NCBI GenBank assembly: GCA_041498295.1
Contig: JBGQIB010000116.1
Span: 1 to 14,487, forward strand
Origin: VGRW01 sp041498295
Lineage (GTDB): Bacteria > Myxococcota_A > UBA9160 > SZUA-336
Length of the DNA stretch: 14,487 nucleotides
Direction of reading: 5' to 3'
Part shown: positions 7,683-14,487 of the stretch, piece after piece
Position numbering within the stretch: position 1 is the stretch's first letter
Layout: each line of letters begins with the position of its first letter
Made by a program: the position numbers and the translations under genes
Notes under the pieces: model-generated
What the model was told of the DNA's origin: nothing
The model's database searches: none
The model's input: the letters and a program-made list of their open reading frames with translations, nothing else

Positions 7683-8266
7683 AGCGAGCCCTTGGTCGAG
7701 AGCGCGCCGCGGATGCGTGGGTCGCGCGTCGTCGCCTCGTCGAGCGCACGGCCGAGTCCCTTGAACACACCCTCGATGATGTGGTGCACGTTGTGGCCGT
7801 ACGAGCGCTCGACGTGCAGATCGACGCCGCCGTTGACGCAGAACGCGTACAGAAAGTCCTCGACCAGAGCCGCGTCGAAGTCGGCGACCCAGTCGCGCGG
7901 CAGCTCGACGCGGTAGACGAGATAGGGGCGATTCGATAGGTCGAGATCGACGAGGATGCGCGCGTCTGCCATCGGGATGCGCGCCGAGCCGAAGCGGCGC
8001 AGGCCGGCGCCGTCGCCGACCGCCTTGCGCAGCGCCTGGCCCATCACGATGCCGACGTCCTCTACCGTGTGGTGTTGGTCGACGTGCAAGTCGCCCTTGG
8101 CCCGGACGCGCAGATCGAACAGGCCGTGACGCGTGAACGAGTCCAACAGGTGGTCGAAGAAGGGGATGCCCGTCTCGATCGCCGCTTCGCCCTTGCCGTC
8201 CAGGCGCAGCTCCACGGAGATGTCCGTCTCGCGGGTCTTCCGGGAGATGCTCGCTTCCCTGTCCAT
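7679..8266 (-). CDS. hisB: Imidazoleglycerol-phosphate dehydratase HisB
   Basis: This is the monofunctional dehydratase that converts imidazole glycerol phosphate to imidazole acetol phosphate. The 195-residue length fits the stand-alone enzyme; there is no fused N-terminal histidinol-phosphatase domain as in E. coli HisB. The manganese-binding histidine clusters are present: FFDHLLDSFTRHG, DLHVDQHHTVEDVG and YGHNVHHIIEG. I chose the ATG at 8266, which shares one base with the hisD stop (TGATG) and follows AAGGAG at five bases. A GTG three bases earlier is also in frame but lies too close to that RBS. The separate histidinol-phosphate phosphatase must be encoded elsewhere. Confidence 0.96.
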   Translation of the reverse strand: MDREASISRKTRETDISVELRLDGKGEAAIETGIPFFDHLLDSFTRHGLFDLRVRAKGDLHVDQHHTVEDVGIVMGQALRKAVGDGAGLRRFGSARIPMADARILVDLDLSNRPYLVYRVELPRDWVADFDAALVEDFLYAFCVNGGVDLHVERSYGHNVHHIIEGVFKGLGRALDEATTRDPRIRGALSTKGSL

Positions 8267-9576
8267 CACTTCTCCTTAGGTTCGCAGACGCGAATCTCGA
8301 GCGCCCGGGCATGCGCGTCGAGACCCTCGAGCCGGGCCAAGCGCGCGGCGGCCGGGGCGATGCGCCCGAAGGCCGCTTGCGAGAGGTCGATCAGGCTGAT
8401 CCGGTGCTGAAAATCCTCGACGCCGATTCCGGAGAAGAACCGAGCTGTTCCGCCGGTGGGCAGGACGTGGCTCGGGCCCGCGGCGTAGTCGCCGATCGGA
8501 ACCGGGCTGTAGGCGCCGAGGAACACCGCACCGGCGCAGTCGATCCGAGCGAGCCAACGCTCCGGGTCGTCGACGACCAGCTGCAGGTGCTCGGCGCCGT
8601 AGCGGTTGGCGAGCGCGCAGGCCTCCTCGAGGTCGCGCGTCACGATCAACAGGCTGCGGTCCGCGAGTGACTTCCGCGCGGTCGCCTCGCGCGTCAGCGC
8701 CGGCAGTTGGCGCTCGATCTCGGCGCGCACCGCGCGCGCGAGTTTCGCGCTCGGCGTGGCCAGGACCACGCTCGCGAGCGCGTCGTGCTCGGCCTGCGCC
8801 AACAGGTCCGCGGCCAGGAAGTCGGCGCGCGCATTCGCGTCAGCGACGATGAAGACCTCGCTCGGACCCGCCTCGGAATCGATCGCGACCTGGCCGAATA
8901 CCTGGCGCTTGGCCTCTTGGGTGTGAGCCGTTCCCGGTCCGACGATCTTGTCCACTCGGGCGATGTGCTCGGTGCCATAGGCGAGCGCGGCGATCGCCTG
9001 CACGCCGCCGACGCGGTAGACGCGAGTCACGCGCGCGAGCCGCGCCGCGGCGACGACCGCGGGGTTGAGCACCTTGCCGGGGCTGCACATCGAGCGCTCG
9101 GGCACACCCGCGACCTCGGCGGGGATGCCGAGCATCAGCGTGGTCGACGCCAGCGGCGCGACTCCGCCCGGGACGTAGATGCCGACGCGCGCGAGCGGCC
9201 GAATCAGCTGACCGAGGCGCTCATCGGGCGCGTCATGCCGCCAGCTCGCCGGGACGTGAAGGCTGTGGAAGCGCCGCACCCGCTCGGCGGCGAGCGCGAG
9301 CGCGGCCATGTCCTCGGGCGCGAGCTGCTCGGCGCCGGCATCGATCTCGGCGTCGCTGAGCGCCAGCTCGTCCGGGCGCAGTCGGTAGCCGTCGAAGCGC
9401 TCGATCGCGTCGAGCACCGCATCATCGCCGCGCGCGCGCACGTCATCGATGATCGCCGCGACGCGCTCCTGCAGCTGCGCGCGCTCGACCGAACGGCGGT
9501 CTTCGAGCGCGCGAAAACGCTCGGGGAACGCGGCGTCGCGCGAGTCGTGAAGCGCTAGCTCGAGCGGCTCGGTCAT
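8266..9576 (-). CDS. hisD: Histidinol dehydrogenase HisD
   Basis: HisD catalyses the last two NAD-dependent oxidations, from L-histidinol to L-histidine. The 436-residue product has the zinc ligands Gln261 and His264 (QAEHD), Asp363 (GDYAAGPSH) and His422 (DAHARAL), and the catalytic pair Glu329-His330 (GAEHLQ). The nucleotide-site region IYVPGGVAPLASTTLMLG (133-150) and DKIVGPGTAHTQEAKRQV (209-226) are well conserved. The ATG at 9576 lies four bases after the murA stop; the frame is open further upstream only as an antiparallel by-product of murA. In related genomes hisG often lies between murA and hisD; it is absent here. Confidence 0.97.
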   Translation of the reverse strand: MTEPLELALHDSRDAAFPERFRALEDRRSVERAQLQERVAAIIDDVRARGDDAVLDAIERFDGYRLRPDELALSDAEIDAGAEQLAPEDMAALALAAERVRRFHSLHVPASWRHDAPDERLGQLIRPLARVGIYVPGGVAPLASTTLMLGIPAEVAGVPERSMCSPGKVLNPAVVAAARLARVTRVYRVGGVQAIAALAYGTEHIARVDKIVGPGTAHTQEAKRQVFGQVAIDSEAGPSEVFIVADANARADFLAADLLAQAEHDALASVVLATPSAKLARAVRAEIERQLPALTREATARKSLADRSLLIVTRDLEEACALANRYGAEHLQLVVDDPERWLARIDCAGAVFLGAYSPVPIGDYAAGPSHVLPTGGTARFFSGIGVEDFQHRISLIDLSQAAFGRIAPAAARLARLEGLDAHARALEIRVCEPKEK

Positions 9577-9580
9577 CGAC

Positions 9581-10840
9581 TTACTCCGCCTCGCGCCGAA
9601 TCCGCCCGCCCAGGCGCGCGAGCTTCTCCTCGATCCGCTCGTAGCCGCGATCGATGTGATACACGCGGCGCACGCGCGTCTCACCCGACGCCGCCAGGCC
9701 CGCGAGCACGAGCGACGCGCTCGCGCGCAAGTCCGTCGCCATGACCGGCGCTCCGGACAGACGCGATGCCCCGTTGACGACGGCGGTCTTGCCCTCGATC
9801 TCGATGTCCGCCCCCAAGCGCACGAGCTCCGGCACGTGCATGAAGCGGTTCTCGAAAATGTTCTCGCTGATCGCCGACACCCCGTCCGCCTGCGTGAGGA
9901 GCGCCATGATCTGCGCCTGCATGTCGGTCGGAAAACCCGGCCACGGCGCGGTCTTCACGCGCAGGCCGCGGAAGCTCCCGCCGCGCCGCACGCGCGCCCA
10001 ATCGGCTCCGACCTCCACGTCGAGGCCCGCCTCGCGCAGCTTCTCGAGCACGACGCCGCTGTGCTCCGGAATGATCCCCGTGACCTTCACGTCGCCGCCG
10101 GGGAGAACGGCGCCGCACGCGAGCAACGTGCCGGCCTCGATGCGATCGCCCGCCACGTAGTGGCGCACGCCCGAGAGACTCGGGACGCCCTGCACGATCA
10201 GGTGCTCCGAGCTCGCCTGATCGATGCGCGCGCCCATCGCACGCAGCACCGTGATCAGCTCCTGCACCTCGGGCTCACAGGCGGCGTTCTCGAGCTCGGA
10301 CACGCCCTCCGCGAGACACGCCGCCATGAGCACGTTCTGGGTGCCGTTCACGGTGCGCACATCGAAGCTCACGCGCGCGCCCCGCAGCCGATCCGCGCGC
10401 GCTTCGACGTAGCCACCGTCGAGCTCGATCTTCGCGCCGAGCGCGGCCATGCCCTTCAGGTGTTGATCGACCGGGCGCGCGCCGATCGCGCAGCCGCCGG
10501 GCAACGACACGCGCGCGTGCCCGCAGCGCGCGAGCAAGGGGCCGAGCACCATGAACGAGGCGCGCATGGTGCGGACCAGGTCGTACGGCGCCTCGATCTG
10601 CGTCGGCTTGCCGCCGTCGATGCGCAGCGTGTCCGCCGTTTCCCAGCCGCCGCGCACGCCGAGGCCGTCCAGAATTTTGAGCATCGTGTCGAGGTCGCGG
10701 ACGTGCGGCGTGTTCGCGAGCGTGACTGGCTCGTCGGTGAGCAGCGCCGCCGCCATCAGCGCGAGCGCCGAGTTCTTGGAGCCGCTGGCCGCGATCTCGC
10801 CGCGCAGGGGCACTCCGCCTTCGATCCGGAATTGGTCCAT
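9581..10840 (-). CDS. murA: UDP-N-acetylglucosamine 1-carboxyvinyltransferase MurA
   Basis: MurA transfers enolpyruvate from PEP to UDP-GlcNAc, the first committed step of peptidoglycan synthesis in the cytoplasm. The 419-residue product has Lys22-Asn23 (SGSKNSALALMAAALL) and the loop with catalytic Cys117 in PGGCAIGARPVD. It also has Asp306 (FPTDMQAQ) and Arg398 near the C-terminus (HIDRGYERIEEKL). Because the active-site cysteine is kept, the enzyme should be sensitive to fosfomycin; some lineages carry Asp there instead. The ATG at 10840 shares one base with the prmC stop in TGATG. Linkage of murA to prfA/prmC and his genes is a recurring deltaproteobacterial arrangement. Confidence 0.97.
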   Translation of the reverse strand: MDQFRIEGGVPLRGEIAASGSKNSALALMAAALLTDEPVTLANTPHVRDLDTMLKILDGLGVRGGWETADTLRIDGGKPTQIEAPYDLVRTMRASFMVLGPLLARCGHARVSLPGGCAIGARPVDQHLKGMAALGAKIELDGGYVEARADRLRGARVSFDVRTVNGTQNVLMAACLAEGVSELENAACEPEVQELITVLRAMGARIDQASSEHLIVQGVPSLSGVRHYVAGDRIEAGTLLACGAVLPGGDVKVTGIIPEHSGVVLEKLREAGLDVEVGADWARVRRGGSFRGLRVKTAPWPGFPTDMQAQIMALLTQADGVSAISENIFENRFMHVPELVRLGADIEIEGKTAVVNGASRLSGAPVMATDLRASASLVLAGLAASGETRVRRVYHIDRGYERIEEKLARLGGRIRREAE

Positions 10841-11694
10841 CAGGCGCTCTCCGCATAGAGGCCGAGAACCACGCGCGTGATTCCGGCCAAGTCCGCGAAC
10901 GTCTCCACTTCGGCAGCCCCGGTCGCGCGCAATAGCTCGACGACGGCGGCCGACTGATCCGCGCCGATCTCGAATGCGAGCGCGCCGGGTCGTTCGACGC
11001 GCGCGGGCGCGGCGGCGCAGATCTGCCGGATCACGTCGAGGCCATCCAGCCCGCCGTCGAGCGCAAGCACCGGCTCGTGGCGGAGCTCGGGCGCGAGCGT
11101 CGCAAGCTCGCCGCTCGCGACGTAGGGCGGGTTCGAGAGCACCAAGTCGAAGCTGCCCGGGATGTCGCCCAAGGCGCGCGCCTCGACGAGCGTCACTCGG
11201 TCGAGCACGCCGAGCGCCGCGAGATTCTCGCGCGCGATCTCGAGCGCGGCCTGCGACACGTCGCAGGCGACGATCTCGACCGAGGGCAGATCGCGCGCCA
11301 GCGCCGCCGCGATGCAGCCCGAGCCCACGCCGATCTCGAGCACGCGGCGCGGCTTCCGGTCGAGCGCGACGCGAACCAGGGTCTCGGTCTCGGGCCGCGG
11401 GATCAACACGTCGGGAGTCACGCGGAACGGAAGTGACCAGAACTCGCGCCGCTCCGTCAGATACGCGACCGGCACGCGCTCCTTGGCCCGACGCCGGACC
11501 AGCTCGCGGAAACGCGCGCGATCCGCCTCGCCGAGCGGTTTGTCGAAGCCCATGTAGAGGTCCATGCGCGACGAGCCCAGGACGTGCGCGAGCAACAGCT
11601 CCGCGTCCAGGCGCGCCTGCGGCACGTCGTGTTGTTTGAAGAAGTCCGCCGTCCAGCGCACGAACTCCATGAGCGTCCAATCCGCGCCGCTCAC
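10840..11694 (-). CDS. prmC: Release-factor glutamine methyltransferase PrmC (HemK)
   Basis: PrmC methylates the glutamine of the GGQ motif in RF1 and RF2, increasing termination efficiency. The 284-residue product has an N-terminal helical domain (about 1-80), then the SAM-binding motif LEIGVGSGCIA (119-129) in a Rossmann fold. The substrate-binding signature NPPY is at 188-191. IPRPETE (98-104) is a further PrmC hallmark. The start GTG at 11694 overlaps the prfA stop (GTGA), placing the methylase directly behind its substrate RF1. The gene ends in TGATG with murA. Confidence 0.96.
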   Translation of the reverse strand: MSGADWTLMEFVRWTADFFKQHDVPQARLDAELLLAHVLGSSRMDLYMGFDKPLGEADRARFRELVRRRAKERVPVAYLTERREFWSLPFRVTPDVLIPRPETETLVRVALDRKPRRVLEIGVGSGCIAAALARDLPSVEIVACDVSQAALEIARENLAALGVLDRVTLVEARALGDIPGSFDLVLSNPPYVASGELATLAPELRHEPVLALDGGLDGLDVIRQICAAAPARVERPGALAFEIGADQSAAVVELLRATGAAEVETFADLAGITRVVLGLYAESA

Positions 11695-12755
11695 ATCTGC
11701 TCCCGGAGCGCATCGGTTTCGAGGTACGTCGCGACCGCGTCGACCAGCTCGTCGATCTCGCCTTCCAGCACGCGGTCTAACTTGTGCAGAGTGACTCCGG
11801 CGCGGTGATCGGTGACGCGGTTCTGCGGAAAATTGTACGTGCGGATCCGTTCACTGCGATCGCCGCTGCCGATTTGTCCCTTGCGCTCGGCGGCGCGCTC
11901 CGAATCGAGCCGAGTCTGCTCGAGATCGAACAGCCGCGCGCGCAGGACCTTCAGCGCCTTGGCCTTGTTCTTGTGCTGTGACTTCTCGTCCTGGCACTGA
12001 ACGGCCAGGCCGGTCGGGAGATGCGTGATGCGGATCGCCGAGTCGGTGGTGTTCACGCTCTGTCCACCCGGCCCGCCGCTGCGGAAGCGGTCGATGCGCA
12101 GGTCTTTCTCGTCGATGACGATGTCGGCGACGTCCGCTTCGGGCAGCACCGCCACGGTCGCCGTCGAGGTGTGGATGCGGCCCTGTGACTCGGTCACCGG
12201 CACGCGCTGCACGCGGTGCACGCCGCTCTCGTATTTGAGCCGCCCATACACACCTGCGCCGGTGAGGTTTGCGACGACTTCCTTCGCGCCGCCGCCTTCC
12301 GTTTCGGTGAGCGACAGGAGCTCGACGGCCCACTTCCGGGCCTGCGCGTAACGCGTGTACATGCGGAACAGGTCGGCCGCGAACAGGGCCGCCTCGTCGC
12401 CGCCGGTGCCGGGTCGGATCTCGAGCACGACGCTCTTCTGGTCGCGCGGGTCGCGCGGCAGGAGAAGCTTCTTGAGCGAGAGCTCGAGGGCTTCCTTTCG
12501 CGCGCGCAGCTCCGGCAGCTCCGCCTTCGCGAGCTCGCCGATCTCTGCGTCGCTGTCGCCCGCGAGCTCCTCGTTCTCGGCGAGCGCGGCGCTGGTCCGC
12601 CTCCAATCGCGGAACGCGCCGACCAGCTCGCGCAGCGCCGCGAGCTCCTGTGTCAGCTCGCGCAGCTTCGCCGGATCGCGGGCGAGCTGCGGCTCTCCGA
12701 GGCGATCCTCGAGCTCCTGGTAGCGCGCCTCGATTTCAGCGATCCGCTCGAACAT
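11691..12755 (-). CDS. prfA: Peptide chain release factor 1 (RF1)
   Basis: RF1 reads UAA and UAG stop codons and triggers peptide release. The 354-residue product shows a helical domain 1 (about 1-100) and the stop-codon recognition tripeptide PVT at 186-188 within RVPVTESQGRIHTS, which is the PxT type of RF1 rather than the SPF type of RF2. The catalytic GGQ is at 230-232 in GGPGGQSVNTTDSAIRITH. The C-terminal GSGDRSERIRTYNFPQNRVT is RF1-specific. The ATG at 12755 gives the usual MFERIAEIEARYQELE start. It is followed at once by prmC, whose product modifies Gln232. Confidence 0.97.
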   Translation of the reverse strand: MFERIAEIEARYQELEDRLGEPQLARDPAKLRELTQELAALRELVGAFRDWRRTSAALAENEELAGDSDAEIGELAKAELPELRARKEALELSLKKLLLPRDPRDQKSVVLEIRPGTGGDEAALFAADLFRMYTRYAQARKWAVELLSLTETEGGGAKEVVANLTGAGVYGRLKYESGVHRVQRVPVTESQGRIHTSTATVAVLPEADVADIVIDEKDLRIDRFRSGGPGGQSVNTTDSAIRITHLPTGLAVQCQDEKSQHKNKAKALKVLRARLFDLEQTRLDSERAAERKGQIGSGDRSERIRTYNFPQNRVTDHRAGVTLHKLDRVLEGEIDELVDAVATYLETDALREQM

Positions 12756-12820
12756 GGGAATTCCAGTCGGGACAGGTTAGCCACGACGAACCCGACGGGG
12801 AGGGGACGGCTGGGGCGCGC

Positions 12821-13024
12821 TTAGCTCTTCTTCTCGTAGCGGCGCCGGAAGCGATCCACCTTGCCAGCCGTGTCCACGATTTTCTGCTTGCCGGTGAAGA
12901 ACGGATGGCAGTTCGAGCAGATCTCCACGCGAATCGAGTTCGCCGTGGAGCGCGTGATGAACTCGTTCCCACAGGCGCAGTGGACGCGGACCAGCTTGTA
13001 CTCGGGATGGATGTCCGGCTTCAT
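12821..13024 (-). CDS. rpmE: 50S ribosomal protein L31, zinc-binding type
   Basis: This 67-residue large-subunit protein starts MKPDIHPEYKLV and carries the CxC (HCACGNEF) and CxxC (EICSNCHPFFTGKQK) pairs that bind zinc in the C+ form of L31, plus the conserved GKVDRFRRRY tail. C+ forms can be replaced by zinc-free paralogues under zinc shortage in other bacteria; no paralogue is in this window. The ATG at 13024 has no clear ribosome-binding site, and I find no convincing promoter in the 117 bp upstream. It appears to be the first gene of the rpmE-prfA-prmC-murA-his run. The 65-bp gap to prfA holds only a small hairpin (12766-12771 with 12791-12796). Confidence 0.96.
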   Translation of the reverse strand: MKPDIHPEYKLVRVHCACGNEFITRSTANSIRVEICSNCHPFFTGKQKIVDTAGKVDRFRRRYEKKS

Positions 13025-13141
13025 GGGCCGCGCACGATAACGCCGGAGGGGCGGCTCGTCTACTGGCTCCGCCAGCTCGCCGTACCCTTCGGGGACCGCC
13101 CGGCGTTTCTACTGCGGGGCGGACCCCAGGAGGATACGTCG

Positions 13142-13554
13142 ATGAACGAAGCGAACAAGCACGTCCGCAACGGGATGGGCGCGGTCAGACCTTTCATCTA
13201 CGGTCGCCTGGACCTGCTCGACTTCGTCAAGCACGTCTTCGGCGCAGTCGAATTGGAGCGCAACAAAGTCGACAAAGGCTTCCATGTCCAAGCGCAGATT
13301 GGCGACTCCGTCGTAGTGTTGTTCGGCAATGGAGCCTCCGTATGCGCAGGCGACGCGCGCCTCGACGTATCGTGTACGTGGCCGATGTCGATGCGACCTA
13401 CGAGCGCGCGATCGCCGCGGGCGCGAGCTCCCTCGGCAAACCCACCGAACGACCCTTCCAAGAGCGCACCGCGAGCGTGAAGGATGCTTTCGGGGAACAC
13501 CTGGTACCTCGCGACATATACGGGCAAGGTCGCGAGGTGACGCGTCGCCCGTGA
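13142..13554 (+). pseudogene. Glyoxalase/VOC-family (PhnB-like) gene broken by two frameshifts
   Basis: A good ribosome-binding site (AGGAGG, 13128-13133) precedes the ATG at 13142. The first frame reads VRPFIYGRLDLLDFVKHVFG and QIGDSVVVLFGN, typical of the VOC fold. It then loses meaning; the sequence continues one base later as EPPYAQATRASTY (from 13332), and again one base later as VYVADVDATYERAIAAGASS (from 13372) to the TGA at 13552-13554. Dropping one G near 13331 and the C at 13371 restores a continuous protein of about 136 residues. The conserved residues fit metal- or substrate-binding VOC domains, but no specific reaction can be assigned. The 5' half is less GC-rich than its neighbours. 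It is either a recent pseudogene or two assembly errors. Confidence 0.8.
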
Positions 13555-13555
13555 C

Positions 13556-14200
13556 TCAGCGCGGGACGCGCGCGAAGTGGAGCATCCGGCCGCCCGCCTT
13601 GTCGCGGCGGTAGCTCGCGTAGTGCGTCGAATCGCACGCCGTGCAGCCGCCCACGCGCTCGATGCGCAGCGCGGGCACGCCGGCGCGCACGAGCTGCAGG
13701 CGGTTCAGCGCGAACAGGTCGAGCATGGCGTGACCGGGGCGCACGGGTTTGAAGACGGCGCGCTCGGGGATCGCGGCGAGAACCGGCTCGTCGACCTCGT
13801 AGCAGCACGGGCCGATGTGCGGACCGATCGCCGCGATCCAGGCGCTCGGCGACGAGCGCGTCGCCTGCGCCAGCCCGCGCACGGTGCGGACGGCGATGCC
13901 CGCGGCCGTCCCGCGCCAGCCCGCGTGAATCGCGCACACGAAGCGGCGCTCCGCGTCGGCGATCAGGATCGGCACGCAGTCGGCGGTGACCACGCCGACC
14001 GCCACGCCCGGCGCGACGCTCCAGACCGCGTCCGCCTCCGGTCGAGCCGCGAACGGAGCGCGGGCGAGCGCGACGCCGTGCACCTGGCGCGCGAGCGCGA
14101 CGTCGGGCGGCGCCGCCTCCGCGGAGCCGAGCATGCCGAAGCCGTGCTCGATCCCGAGCGAGTCGAAGCCGACCGCGCGCAGGAACGGCGCGTCCGTCAC
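13556..14200 (-). CDS. pgeF: PgeF/YfiH-family protein (peptidoglycan editing factor; multicopper-type laccase domain)
   Basis: The 214-residue product belongs to the YfiH/LACC1 family. In E. coli PgeF keeps wrong amino acids out of cell-wall precursors; other members cleave purine nucleosides. The metal and active-site residues expected for the family are visible: His41 (RQVHGV), Cys75 (TADCVPILI) and His92 (IHAGWRGTAAG). So are the signatures GPHIGPCCYEV (126-136) and DSTHYASYRRDKAGGRM near the end. The start GTG at 14200 overlaps the upstream rluD-type stop in GTGA, the same order as rluD-yfiH in E. coli. It converges on the VOC pseudogene with a single base between the two stop codons, so no shared terminator fits there. 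Confidence 0.93.
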   Translation of the reverse strand: MTDAPFLRAVGFDSLGIEHGFGMLGSAEAAPPDVALARQVHGVALARAPFAARPEADAVWSVAPGVAVGVVTADCVPILIADAERRFVCAIHAGWRGTAAGIAVRTVRGLAQATRSSPSAWIAAIGPHIGPCCYEVDEPVLAAIPERAVFKPVRPGHAMLDLFALNRLQLVRAGVPALRIERVGGCTACDSTHYASYRRDKAGGRMLHFARVPR

Positions 14201-14487
14201 CGCAGCGCCTCGAGCGCGCGCGCGAGATCGGACGGAAGCGGCGACTCGAAGCGCAGCGCGGCACCCGTGCTCGGGTGAGTGAAGCCCAACACCGCAGCGT
14301 GTAGTGCCTGGCGCGCGAGGCCGAGCTCGGCGCCGAGCGCGTGTGCGCCGCCGTAGACTGGATCGCCCAGCACCGCCAGGCCGATCGAGGCGAGGTGCAC
14401 GCGCACCTGGTGCGTGCGGCCGGTCTCGAGGCGCACGCGCAAGAGGGAGGCGCCGCGCAGGCGCTCCTCTACACGATAGTGTGTCAC
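14197..14487 (-). CDS. rluD: RluD-type pseudouridine synthase, C-terminal 96 residues only
   Basis: The frame is open at the right edge, so this is the 3' end of a larger gene. The visible part holds the late catalytic-domain signature of the RluA/RluD family: LETGRTHQVRVHLASIGLAV, then GDPVYGG, RQALHAAVLGFTHP and FESPLPSDL. These enzymes isomerise uridines in 23S rRNA. The catalytic Asp (HRLD motif) and any S4 domain lie outside the window, so RluD cannot be separated firmly from RluA or RluC. Overlap with pgeF in the rluD-yfiH order supports RluD. The GTG at the very edge is only an internal codon. Confidence 0.9.
   Translation of the reverse strand: MTHYRVEERLRGASLLRVRLETGRTHQVRVHLASIGLAVLGDPVYGGAHALGAELGLARQALHAAVLGFTHPSTGAALRFESPLPSDLARALEALR

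Noticed and set aside
10841..11713. Upstream extension of MurA over prmC
   Set aside because: It is the out-of-frame shadow of prmC; MurA homology begins exactly at the ATG at 10840 in a TGATG junction.
12766..12796. Hairpin between rpmE and prfA as a terminator
   Set aside because: Only six pairs with a 19-base loop and no T-tract; a chance pairing in GC-rich sequence is likely.
12650..13141. Plus-strand frame leading into the VOC gene from within prfA
   Set aside because: It runs antisense to prfA and rpmE, which are certain genes; the VOC homology and RBS begin at 13142.
13025..13141. Promoter for the rpmE-his operon, L31-type leader, or divergent promoter
   Set aside because: I looked on both strands and found only poor -35/-10 matches and a trivial CTGGC/GCCAG stem, so nothing could be supported.

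Overview
The window is very GC-rich bacterial chromosome, and nearly every gene in it belongs to core housekeeping families. Two gene neighbourhoods suggest an organism from the old 'Deltaproteobacteria' (Myxococcota, Desulfobacterota, Binatota and relatives). One is a complete rpsU-dnaG-rpoD macromolecular-synthesis operon. The other is an rpmE-prfA-prmC-murA-his run like the one I recall from Geobacter-type genomes. The lineage is an inference from gene order and base composition; there is no rRNA here to settle it.

Layout, with almost everything on the minus strand. Bases 1-348 hold the 5' part of a predicted lipoprotein gene that runs off the left edge. Bases 349-769 have no convincing gene. 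They hold two hairpin elements of about 100 bp that share a perfect 43-bp core in opposite orientation, each flanked by its own unrelated self-complementary arms. Bases 770-4747 are rpoD, dnaG and rpsU, transcribed right to left as rpsU-dnaG-rpoD, with a strong hairpin just after rpsU where other bacteria carry an operon attenuator. Bases 4748-5033 are the rpsU leader and promoter region, with a candidate micro-ORF ending Pro-Pro-Pro-stop.

Bases 5034-13024 look like one long operon read right to left: rpmE, prfA, prmC, murA, hisD, hisB, hisH, an uncharacterised lipoprotein gene, hisA and hisF. Most junctions overlap by 1-10 bases (GTGA, TGATG, ATGCTGA), which points to translational coupling. 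It joins translation termination (L31, RF1 and the RF1 methylase PrmC), the first step of peptidoglycan precursor synthesis (MurA), and five histidine-pathway genes. The hisG, hisC and hisI/hisE genes are not here.

Bases 13142-13554 are the only plus-strand gene, a glyoxalase/VOC-family reading frame broken by two single-base shifts. Bases 13556-14487 are pgeF (yfiH) and the 3' end of an rluD-type pseudouridine synthase gene, overlapping by four bases in the conserved rluD-yfiH arrangement.

The best candidate for something undescribed is the paired hairpin element next to the rpoD 3' end. Secondary leads are the lipoprotein gene embedded in the his operon and the rpsU leader architecture. 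I see no CRISPR array, tRNA, rRNA, transposase, integrase, or obvious defence or biosynthetic system.
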